In this document: positions 17,028 through 23,882 of the stretch, piece by piece | Layout of the letters: each line of letters begins with the position of its first letter | Position numbering within the stretch: position 1 is the first letter of the stretch | Assembly (NCBI GenBank): GCA_028874795.1 | Contig: JAPPHT010000088.1 | Location: 3,905-47,100, forward strand | DNA: 43,196 nucleotides | Direction of reading: 5' to 3' | From: Chloroflexota bacterium | GTDB taxonomy: Bacteria > Chloroflexota > Dehalococcoidia > Lucifugimonadales > Australimonadaceae | The notes under the pieces: model-generated | The model's input: only the letters and a program-made list of their open reading frames with translations | Databases searched by the model: none | Told to the model about the DNA's origin: nothing | Translations under genes and position numbers: made by a program

Positions 17028-17750
17028 GTGGCCAGCGTTATAGAAGTGACCGACCTGCGGAAGACGTACCGCCTGGGAGCGTTGAACGTTCCGGTGCTGA
17101 ACGGCGTGAGCATGAGTGTCGAGCGCGGGGAGATGGTCTGCATCATGGGGCCGTCCGGCTCGGGCAAGTCCACGCTGATGAACATCATCGGCTGCTTGGA
17201 CGCTCCTACGTCCGGCTCGTACCGGCTCGAGGGTGAGGAGGTGAGCCGCTGGGGGGACGCACGGCTGGCCGCAGCGCGCAACAGCAAGATCGGGTTCGTG
17301 TTCCAGACGTACAACCTCCTGGCCCGGCTCTCGGCTCTGGCCAACGTGGAGCTGGCGCTGCAGTACGGCGACCGCCGGAACGCCCGGGCCCGTTCGCTGC
17401 AGGCGCTCGAGTCAGTAGGGCTGGGGCACCGCTACAAGCACCGTCCGTTGGAGCTCTCCGGCGGCGAGCAACAGCGCGTCGCGATAGCGCGGGCGCTGGT
17501 GAAGAACCCGGCGATCATGCTGGCGGACGAGCCGACGGGCGCTCTCGACAGCCGCTCCAGTGCCGAGATCATGGCCATACTCCAGCGGCTGAACCGCGAC
17601 GAGGGGCTGACGGTGGCGCTGGTGACGCACGAGGCCGACATAGCGCGGCACACGCGGCGCATCGTCTCTCTGCGCGACGGCCTGGTGGTGAGCGACGAGC
17701 CTGTCGCGGAACCACTGCAGGCGCAGGCCGCGGAGGGCGTGTCGGCATGA
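17028..17750 (+). CDS. ABC transporter ATPase, MacB/LolD type
   Basis: 240 residues starting at GTG 17028, 2 nt after the adaptor stop. Walker A is GPSGSGKST (41-49), the Q-loop is FVFQTYNLL, the ABC signature is LSGGEQQR, Walker B with D-loop is IMLADEPTGALD, and the switch His is in VTHE. This is the LolD/MacB/FtsE-like class 3 group that drives mechanotransmission rather than classic channel transport. It overlaps the permease gene by 4 nt (ATGA), so the subunits are made in step. The substrate is unknown; peptides, lipids or drugs are typical for the class. Confidence 0.95.
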   Translation: MASVIEVTDLRKTYRLGALNVPVLNGVSMSVERGEMVCIMGPSGSGKSTLMNIIGCLDAPTSGSYRLEGEEVSRWGDARLAAARNSKIGFVFQTYNLLARLSALANVELALQYGDRRNARARSLQALESVGLGHRYKHRPLELSGGEQQRVAIARALVKNPAIMLADEPTGALDSRSSAEIMAILQRLNRDEGLTVALVTHEADIARHTRRIVSLRDGLVVSDEPVAEPLQAQAAEGVSA

Positions 17751-18949
17751 CGATCTTCGCGCTCATCGGGACGGCCTGGTCGTCCATCGGCGGCAACCGT
17801 CTGCGGACCGGGCTGACGTTGCTGGGGATCATCATCGGTGTTGCGGCGGTGATCGCGCTCATGTCCATCGGGCGCGGGGCCCAAGAAGAGATAACGAGCC
17901 GCATCGAATCGCTCGGCTCCAACCTGCTCTACGTGCGCCCGCTGGACGGCGAACTGACGCTGGACGACGCACTTGCGCTGGTGGACCCCGTCTTCACACC
18001 GTCCATCGTCAGGGTTGCGCCGGAGGTGTCCACGGGCGGCAGCGTGACGTACCGGTCGACCGAGACGTTCGCGCAGGTGGCAGGGGTTACACCGGAGTTC
18101 GCGGACGTTCGGAACTTCGAGGTAGCGTCGGGTGAGTTCATATCGGCCGCGCACGTCGAGAACCGGAGGAACGTGGCCGTGCTGGGGTCGCAGACCTCTG
18201 AGGACCTGTTCGACGGGCGCGACCCGGTGGGCGTGGACATCGCCATCGCGGGCATCCGTTTCACCGTCATCGGCGTGCTGGAGAGCAAGGGGGGGACCGC
18301 TTTCGGGAATGAAGACAGCCGCGTGCTGGTGCCGCTGACGACGGCGTTCTACCGGTTGGGCGGGCAGCGCACCGCGGCGGGCGCCATCACGGTCTCGCTC
18401 ATCAACGTGCAGGCGGACGGTGAGCGGATAGAGGAAGCGCAACAGGAGGCAGAGACGGTGCTGCGGCTGCGGCACGAGATCACGGACACGGACGACTTCA
18501 TCGTCGATACCCAGCAGTCGGTGATCGACGCGCTGAGCGAGACGACGGGAACGCTGACGGTGTTCCTCGGCGCGGTTGCGGGCATCTCGCTCGTCGTCGG
18601 GGGTATCGGCATCATGAACATCATGCTGGTGTCGGTGACGGAGCGGACGCGGGAGATAGGCATCCGGAAGGCGCTGGGCGCGAAGCGGCGCGACATCCTC
18701 GCGCAGTTCGTGACCGAGGCGGTGCTCTTGAGCCTCGGCGGGGGACTGCTGGGCGTTGGCGCGGGTGTTGTTGCCTCCCGTGTGCTGGACGGGTTTTCGC
18801 TTGCGGGCTCTGAACTGACGACGGTGTTCAGCGGCGACATCGCGGGACTGGCGCTGGTGGTGTCGGCGGGGATAGGGCTCTTCTTCGGCATCTACCCGGC
18901 GGCTCGGGCGGCACGACTGCATCCCATCGAGGCGCTGCGACATGAGTAG
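17747..18949 (+). CDS. ABC transporter permease, MacB/FtsX family
   Basis: 400 residues. There is one N-terminal helix (about 18-45, LRTGLTLLGIIIGVAAVIALMSIG), then an extracytoplasmic MacB periplasmic core domain (about 50-270). Three C-terminal helices of the FtsX domain follow, including the highly conserved GGIGIMNIMLVSVTERTREIG and the Q/FxxEA-like ILAQFVTEAVLLS. The protein ends in PAARAARLHPIEALRHE, the canonical MacB terminus. It pairs with the ATPase encoded upstream and the adaptor encoded before that. Complete family length; nothing appears broken. Confidence 0.95.
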   Translation: MTIFALIGTAWSSIGGNRLRTGLTLLGIIIGVAAVIALMSIGRGAQEEITSRIESLGSNLLYVRPLDGELTLDDALALVDPVFTPSIVRVAPEVSTGGSVTYRSTETFAQVAGVTPEFADVRNFEVASGEFISAAHVENRRNVAVLGSQTSEDLFDGRDPVGVDIAIAGIRFTVIGVLESKGGTAFGNEDSRVLVPLTTAFYRLGGQRTAAGAITVSLINVQADGERIEEAQQEAETVLRLRHEITDTDDFIVDTQQSVIDALSETTGTLTVFLGAVAGISLVVGGIGIMNIMLVSVTERTREIGIRKALGAKRRDILAQFVTEAVLLSLGGGLLGVGAGVVASRVLDGFSLAGSELTTVFSGDIAGLALVVSAGIGLFFGIYPAARAARLHPIEALRHE

Positions 18950-18964
18950 CGGAGGTACACGCTG

Positions 18965-19957
18965 ATGGGCGCGAAGGGGTTCTTCCTGGTGCTGCTGCTG
19001 TTCGCCGTGGTGGGGGCTGGCGCGGGCTACGGCGCGGCGCAACTCGTTCCGGCGGAAGAAGAGGAGCAGGTGCCCGTAACAGCGGACCTCGTCGCCCCGG
19101 GTGGTGGAGGCGAAGGAGCAGAGGCCGGCGCGGGAACGGGCCGTGCGAGACAGACCGGCGGGCAACGCCCCTCGGTGGACGACGTGATGGCGACGATGCC
19201 GGAGGAGGCACGCCGCGAGTTGGAGAACAATCCGGAGCTCGCGGCGCAGGTGAGGGCCCGGATACAGGCCGACATCGATTCCGGCGCGATCCCGCCGGAG
19301 GTCCTGCAGGAGTTGGCGGGTGGCGGGGTCGCGGGCGCACCCGGCGCGGGAGCAGGGGCGGGTACGCAGGACACGGGCGCCCGGAACGCCGAGCCGCTGG
19401 CGGGCACGGTGGTGTCGTTCGAGGGCGGGATGCTGCGACTGGAGACGCCCGACGGCGAGGCGGCCATAGCCCTGCCGGACGATGCGCCGGTGAATGTGAC
19501 GAAGGCCGTAGTCGAAGCGCAGGCCTACCTTGCCGATGGAACGGAGGTGTCGGTGATCGCACGTCCGGACGAGACCGGTGTGCTGACGGCCGCGGCGATC
19601 GTCGTCGGCAGCGCGGGGCAGGGCGCCGGCGGCGGTCGCGGTTTGGGCGGCCAGGCCGCGGTGGCGATGGGGTCGATCGGGTCGTTCGTCGACGGCGTGC
19701 TGACGCTGGCGACTGCGGACGGCCCGGCTGAGTTCGCGGTGGGGGACGATACCCCGGTGCGCATCACGACGACGGCGGCTGACGCAGCCTCCGAGTTGAC
19801 CGAGGGAGTGACCGTCACTGCGTTCGTGCAGCGCGAAGCGGACGGCAGCCTGTCCGCGGCGAGCGTGCGCGTCGGCGCGGGTGGCGGCTTCGGACGGGGA
19901 GGGTTCGGCGGTGGTGGCCAGCGCGGCGGCGGCCAGGGTGGCGGCGGAGGTGGATGA
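18965..19957 (+). CDS. Membrane-anchored protein with two DUF5666-like domains
   Basis: 330 residues; ATG 18965 follows GGAGG. A single N-terminal helix (about 4-28) leaves the rest outside. A Gly/Ala-rich linker and a helical segment (VDDVMATMPEEARRELENN...) come first. Two similar beta-rich domains follow (about 145-220 and 230-300), each with the pattern G-x-V/I-x-S-F-x-x-G-x-L-x-L-x-T-x-D-G seen in DUF5666. The tail is about 30 residues of almost pure Gly/Arg/Gln/Phe. As the fourth gene of the exporter operon (15 nt after the permease) it may be a surface accessory or chaperone for the exported substrate. Its Gly-rich tail parallels that of the adaptor. Confidence 0.75.
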   Translation: MGAKGFFLVLLLFAVVGAGAGYGAAQLVPAEEEEQVPVTADLVAPGGGGEGAEAGAGTGRARQTGGQRPSVDDVMATMPEEARRELENNPELAAQVRARIQADIDSGAIPPEVLQELAGGGVAGAPGAGAGAGTQDTGARNAEPLAGTVVSFEGGMLRLETPDGEAAIALPDDAPVNVTKAVVEAQAYLADGTEVSVIARPDETGVLTAAAIVVGSAGQGAGGGRGLGGQAAVAMGSIGSFVDGVLTLATADGPAEFAVGDDTPVRITTTAADAASELTEGVTVTAFVQREADGSLSAASVRVGAGGGFGRGGFGGGGQRGGGQGGGGGG

Positions 19958-20675
19958 GACACGGGACAGCGTCGGCGGTGTGAGCGTTCTGCGCAACGCC
20001 GTCGAAGGCGCGGCGTGGACGTTCGTCTACGCTCCGGGCGCGGGCTCCAACCTGCGGGACCCGTTCGGTCAGCGGCTCGCGGAGCGGCTGCCCGACGCTG
20101 GGATATCGCTCGTGCGGTTCCAGTTCCCGTACCAGGAGGCGGGGCTTCGGAGACCGGACGGCCCCACAACGCTGCTCGCTGCGTGGCGCGCCGTGCTGGC
20201 ATCGTCGCGGCCTACGGGCGGGACGCGCATCGCGATAGGAGGCAGGTCGCTGGGCGGGCGCGTCGCGTCGGTGCTGGCGTCGGAGGGAGCGTCGGTGGGC
20301 GCGCTCGCGCTGTTCGCGTACCCGCTGCACCCGCCGGGCAAGCCGGACCAGTTGCGCACCGCCCACCTGACGGCCATCGGTTGTCCGACGCTCTTCTGCT
20401 CCGGCACACGCGATCCCTTCGCGTCGCCGGAGGAGCTTGCTGCCTCGGCCGCGCTCGTTCCGGACGCCCGGGTGCACCTGCTCGACGGCGCGGACCACGG
20501 CTTCGCGACGCTCAAGTCGAGCGGGCGCTCGCGGGAGGACGTGTGGGACGAGGCGGCGGGCGTGCTCGTGGAGTGGCTGGGTGGGTTGGAGGGACGGGGC
20601 ACCTTCAAGGAACCGCACACCCAAGCCCCACCCGCAGAGCCCTCACCCCCGCATCAGGTGCGGGGCAAGCTCTAA
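19950..20675 (+). CDS. Alpha/beta hydrolase of the KANL3/Tex30-like group
   Basis: About 241 residues if begun at GTG 19950, which overlaps the stop of the previous gene; GTG 19980 is also possible. The frame is open to 19881, but that part overlaps the upstream Gly-tail coding. Motifs are FVYAPGAGSNLRDPF (oxyanion loop), GGRSLGGRVAS with the nucleophile Ser in G-R-S-L-G, CSGTRDPFASPEEL with the acid Asp, and DGADHGFATLK with His. This KANL3/Tex30-like dienelactone-hydrolase fold is widespread and poorly characterised. The last 15 or so residues (PPAEPSPPHQVRGKL) are encoded by a palindromic repeat, so the natural C-terminus probably lay near LVEWLGGLEG. Last gene of the exporter operon. Confidence 0.8.
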   Translation: MDETRDSVGGVSVLRNAVEGAAWTFVYAPGAGSNLRDPFGQRLAERLPDAGISLVRFQFPYQEAGLRRPDGPTTLLAAWRAVLASSRPTGGTRIAIGGRSLGGRVASVLASEGASVGALALFAYPLHPPGKPDQLRTAHLTAIGCPTLFCSGTRDPFASPEELAASAALVPDARVHLLDGADHGFATLKSSGRSREDVWDEAAGVLVEWLGGLEGRGTFKEPHTQAPPAEPSPPHQVRGKL

Positions 20676-20764
20676 CCCTCTCCCTCAGGAGAGGGAATAA
20701 GGCCCAGGCAGTTCACCCCCATCCTAACCTTCCCCCATCAAGGGGGTAGGGACAACTCCCGTCG
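20636..20764. repeat. Palindromic repeats between convergent genes, entering a coding end
   Basis: A CCCTCACCCCCGCATCAGGTGCGGGG.../CCCTCTCCCTCAGGAGAGGG block (20640-20697) overlaps the 3' end of the hydrolase gene. A second CCTTCCCCCATCAAGGGGGTAGGG hairpin (about 20727-20751) ends 14 nt before the stop of the convergent ligase gene. Confidence 0.75.
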
Positions 20765-21751
20765 CTAGGAGGCGAGTGAGAGGGCGTCGCAGTCGCGGGG
20801 GTTGATGTCCGGGCGGAGCGAGTTGAAGACGAGGAAGAGGAATGTGCCGTCAGGTGAACGCTCGCCGTATTCGACCTCGACTGCGAGAGACGGCTCGCAC
20901 CAGTGCGAGAAGAGGCTGACGCTGGGCTCGCGGGTGAAGGGGCAGCGGTCGGTGTGCAGCCGGGAGAGCATCTCGTGGAGCAGGCGCTGGTCGCCCCGAG
21001 CGGTGCCCGCTCCTGCTGCGCCGGTGAACCGGAACCGTCCGTCCTCGAAGACGCCCAGGAGGAGCGAGTCGAACGGACGCTTGCTGCCGCCGAAGGTGTA
21101 GCCGCCGACGACGAGGTTCATGGTGCGGGCGTTCTTCGTGGAGAGCCAGTGCCGGGAGCGCTTGCCGGGCTCGTAGAGGCTGTGCTTGTCCTTGGCGACG
21201 ATGCCGTGGAGGCCGAGCTGCCGGGCGGCGGCGTACATCGCAACGCCTTCACCTTCCTCGAAGTGGCAGACATGGACGGTGGCGTTGGGGCGCAGCGCGT
21301 CGTGGAGCCGGGCCTTGCGCTCGTAGAGCGGTAGGTTGAGGAGCGGACTGCCGTCCAGGTGGAGGATGTCGAACACCTCGTAGTTGACGGGGGTGCGGCG
21401 CCGGGCGCCCGGTCCACCGAGCCATCGCTCGACAACAGCGTAGCGCTGCGGGATGCCCTCATCGCTCAGCGCCACGAGCTCGCCGTCGAGCACGACGCTC
21501 GCATCCCCGGCCGCAGCGCGGAGCGCCTCTGCGACCTCGGGGAACGCGGCCGTGATGTCGGTCCCTCCGCGGGTGTGCATGCGCACCTCGCCGTCACCCA
21601 CGACGGAGATGGCGCGGATGCCCTCCCACTTGATCTCATAGAGGCGGTCGGGCGCGTCGGTCGGTTCGGGGGAGGGAGTGGGCACCATCGGTTCGACGAG
21701 GCCAAGCGCGAGCGCGGAGCGGTCAGATGCAGCGTGCGGGCTCGTTGTCAC
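20765..21751 (-). CDS. ATP-dependent DNA ligase (LigD ligase-domain type), divergent motifs
   Basis: 328 residues, the size of a stand-alone LigD ligase domain or LigC; there is no polymerase or phosphoesterase domain. The adenylation Lys41 lies in YEIKWEG (usual K-x-D-G; here Glu43). LDGELVAL (88-95), YEVFDILHLDG (124-134) and a C-terminal OB domain (VVGGYTF..., then LAVEVEYGERSPDG and FNSLRPDINP) are recognisable. Two conserved positions are changed: motif IV reads HGIVAK with His182 for the usual Glu, and motif V reads WLSTK with Ser204 for the first Lys. Activity may be weakened, or compensated. It lies 4 nt after the Ku gene, the typical pair for bacterial non-homologous end joining. Confidence 0.88.
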   Translation of the reverse strand: MTTSPHAASDRSALALGLVEPMVPTPSPEPTDAPDRLYEIKWEGIRAISVVGDGEVRMHTRGGTDITAAFPEVAEALRAAAGDASVVLDGELVALSDEGIPQRYAVVERWLGGPGARRRTPVNYEVFDILHLDGSPLLNLPLYERKARLHDALRPNATVHVCHFEEGEGVAMYAAARQLGLHGIVAKDKHSLYEPGKRSRHWLSTKNARTMNLVVGGYTFGGSKRPFDSLLLGVFEDGRFRFTGAAGAGTARGDQRLLHEMLSRLHTDRCPFTREPSVSLFSHWCEPSLAVEVEYGERSPDGTFLFLVFNSLRPDINPRDCDALSLAS

Positions 21752-21755
21752 GGCG

Positions 21756-22589
21756 TCAGGACGCCTTCCTCGCCTTGCGTGCGGCTGTGGGTTCCTCCGC
21801 TTCGGCGGCGGGCCCCGTGGCGCGGGCCGCCTCGATGGAAGCCCGGAGGGCCTCCATGAGGTCGCGCACCTTGCCCTGCGGGGCCTCCGGCGCCGCGGAG
21901 ATGGGCGCGCCGGAGCCGAGCTTGGCCTCGATCACCTGCTGAAGTGCGTCGCGGTACTCGTCCCGGTACTCGGCGGGCTGGAACTCCCCGGTAAGCTGGT
22001 CGATGAGCACAACGGCCATCTGCAGCTCGGCGTCGCTCAGTTCGACATCGCCCGGCAGGTCGAGTTCGGCAGTGCCGCGTATCTCGTCCGGGTAGTACAT
22101 CGTCTCCATCATGAGGCCGTCCTCGTAGGGACGGATGAGGCAGAGATGCTCCTTGTTGCGGAGGGCGACCTTGGCGACGGCGACCCGGCTGGTGGCCTCC
22201 AGCGCCTTCTTCAGAAGGGCGAACGGCTTCACGCCCACGCTCTCCGGCTCTATGTAGTAGCTCTTCTCGTAGTGGACGGGGTCAATGGTCGCGATGTCCA
22301 CGAACCGGAGGATGTCGATGGTGTGCGTGGTCTTGAGTGGGAGGTTGTCGAAGTCCTCCGCCTCCATCACAAGGTACTCGTCGCGGGCGAATTCGAAGCC
22401 GCGGACGATCTCGCTGTACTCGACCTCTTCCTCGTGGTAGGGGCACCAGCGCTTCTGCTTGAGGCGCGTGTGGCAGGAGTCGTGGAGCTGGACGAAACTG
22501 ATGTCCTTGCTCTCGGTGGCGATGTACAGCTTCATCGGGATGGCGACCATCCCGAAACTTATCGCGCCCTTCCAGATCGCACGGGCCAT
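21756..22589 (-). CDS. ku: Ku-like DNA end-binding protein
   Basis: 277 residues from ATG 22589; a GTG 6 nt upstream is possible. The bacterial Ku core starts with the signature ARAIWKGAISFGMVAIPMKLY. It continues with QLHDSCHTRLKQKRWCP (the ring-forming HxxC...C region), TIDILRFVDIATIDPVHYEKSYY, and LYxP-type strands through RPYEDGLMMETMYYPDEIR. The end, about residues 245-277, is a lysine/alanine tail (EEPTAARKARKAS), the usual DNA- or partner-binding extension. Ku homodimers thread onto broken ends and recruit the ligase, encoded 4 nt downstream. First gene of the two-gene operon; an intergenic repeat block lies upstream. Confidence 0.95.
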   Translation of the reverse strand: MARAIWKGAISFGMVAIPMKLYIATESKDISFVQLHDSCHTRLKQKRWCPYHEEEVEYSEIVRGFEFARDEYLVMEAEDFDNLPLKTTHTIDILRFVDIATIDPVHYEKSYYIEPESVGVKPFALLKKALEATSRVAVAKVALRNKEHLCLIRPYEDGLMMETMYYPDEIRGTAELDLPGDVELSDAELQMAVVLIDQLTGEFQPAEYRDEYRDALQQVIEAKLGSGAPISAAPEAPQGKVRDLMEALRASIEAARATGPAAEAEEPTAARKARKAS

Positions 22590-22619
22590 GAGCACCCCCG
22601 AGAGTAGGGGCTAGTGTAG

Positions 22620-22838
22620 GTGTGCCGGTCTCGGCCGGTCAACGGGAGAATGGCACCCGGTTGGGCAAGCCTCGCCGCGCTCCGAAGCGCAGGAACGACG
22701 GGCAGGGACAAACCCTCACCCCCAGCCCCTCTCCCAGCGGGAGAGGGGAGCAAACATGGGCACCCACAAGGGATGCCCCTACACCGGGCAGAGGTTGCGC
22801 GCTGAAGCGCGGGCCTACGCAGGAACGACGGAGGCGGG
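22620..22838. repeat. Intergenic palindromic repeats (last block seen in the window)
   Basis: Between the Ku start and the end of the binding-protein gene. It contains a GCGCTCCGAAGCGCAGGAACGACGGG element (about 22678-22703), a CCCTCTCCCAGCGGGAGAGGGG hairpin (about 22726-22747), a GGGCACCCACAAGGGATGCCCC hairpin (about 22758-22780) and GCGCTGAAGCGC...GGAACGACGG (about 22799-22830). Ku's promoter must lie in or beside this block. No comparable element was seen from here to the window end. Confidence 0.75.
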
Positions 22839-23723
22839 CTACGCCTGCGCCTCTTCCAGGTAGGAGTGGTCCAGGTAGGCGGCGACGTCCGGGCCGTGTG
22901 GTGGGGTGAGGCCGAAACGGAGGCGGATCTCCAGCGGGATGGCGAACGTCTCCGGCTCCGGGCGCAGGGGGTCCGGGATGTCGTCGAGGGCACGCGCGGC
23001 GCGCTCCTCGGTGAGGTCGGTTGCACTCGCGACGAGCGACGCCGCGGCGTTGCGACGCGACGGGTCGCGGGCCCAGCGGGCAGCCTCGACCAGGGCGCGG
23101 AGGAAACCGACCACGATGCCGCGGTTCGCTTCCCCCCACGGGCGGCTCACCGCGATGACGCCGCCCGGATAGCCGGGTACGACGTCCGAGTGGCGGGCGA
23201 TGCGCCACATCCCGGATTCCTCAGCGCGCGCGTTCCACGGCGGATTGAGAACCCCCGCGAACGTCTCGCCCTTCTCCATGGACTCGAGCCGGTACCCGGT
23301 CGCGCCGGCGGGAACGAACGTGTAGTCGCGGTCCAACTCCAACCCGTGCTCCTGGAGGATGCGACGGAGTACGAGGCCGTAGGCCGTGTCCACGGCGTCG
23401 ACGGCGAGCGCCTTGCCGCGCAAGTCGTCCCACGTCCGGATCTCGGGCCGGACGTAGACCGGCAGGTCAGGTCCCGAGCCTGCCCTGGCGATGCCGACGA
23501 CCTCGGGCCCTTCGCGCTCCGACCACGCGAGCACGTTGTCGAACGCGGTTGAGGCGATCTGCCAGCGGTCCTGGATGAGGCCGCGCATCTGCTCTGTGGA
23601 GCTCGGGGTACGGGTCACCTCGACCTCGAGCCCCTGCGCTTCGAAGAGGCCGCCTGCTCGTGCGAGCGCCACCGCTGCGCCTTCACCGAACGTGATGAAA
23701 CCGACCTTGGTGAGTTCTGACAT
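22839..23723 (-). CDS. NMT1/THI5-like binding-protein fold, no signal peptide
   Basis: 294 residues of type 2 periplasmic-binding-protein fold. The product begins directly with strand 1 (TKVGFITFGEGAAVALARAGGLFEAQGLEVEV). It continues through SSTEQMRGLIQDRWQIASTAFDNVLAW, VRPEIRTWDDLRGKALAVDAVDTAYGLVL and the C-terminal helices. Relatives are substrate-binding proteins of taurine, nitrate or pyrimidine-precursor ABC importers and the THI5 enzymes. There is no signal peptide, and an in-frame TAA lies 21 nt upstream of the ATG, so none is hidden upstream. No permease or ATPase gene is adjacent. It may be a cytoplasmic sensor or enzyme rather than an importer subunit. SD: GGAG about 12 nt before ATG. 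Confidence 0.85.
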   Translation of the reverse strand: MSELTKVGFITFGEGAAVALARAGGLFEAQGLEVEVTRTPSSTEQMRGLIQDRWQIASTAFDNVLAWSEREGPEVVGIARAGSGPDLPVYVRPEIRTWDDLRGKALAVDAVDTAYGLVLRRILQEHGLELDRDYTFVPAGATGYRLESMEKGETFAGVLNPPWNARAEESGMWRIARHSDVVPGYPGGVIAVSRPWGEANRGIVVGFLRALVEAARWARDPSRRNAAASLVASATDLTEERAARALDDIPDPLRPEPETFAIPLEIRLRFGLTPPHGPDVAAYLDHSYLEEAQA

Positions 23724-23882
23724 CGTTCTCTCTCGCTCCGTTTACCATAAGATGCGACATGATGCGACTTACTCGACGGCGACCGTCAAGACCCCGTCGC
23801 CGCTACGGTAAACCAAAGGCTGTCGTGAGCGTAGCCCGCAGAACCCGATCCGCTGGTAAGGTCGGGTGAGCACGAACCTGCC
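23724..23882. other. Divergent intergenic region upstream of the giant-protein operon
   Basis: 159 bp between divergent genes, so promoters for both are expected here. Visible features are a tandem GATGCGACAT/GATGCGACTT repeat (23751-23770) and an inverted GTTTACC...GGTAAAC pair about 70 bp apart. I cannot assign a convincing -35/-10 pair for either direction. None of the palindromic repeats common in the left part is present. Confidence 0.4.

Noticed and set aside
17432-19996. An 854-codon minus-strand open frame opposite the ABC permease and DUF5666-like genes
   Set aside because: Low-complexity, Arg-rich translation. The plus strand has intact family motifs and overlapping operon junctions.
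23751-23770. Operator from the tandem GATGCGACWT repeat
   Set aside because: Only two 10-bp units, no known regulator site, and no regulator gene next to it; too weak to call.
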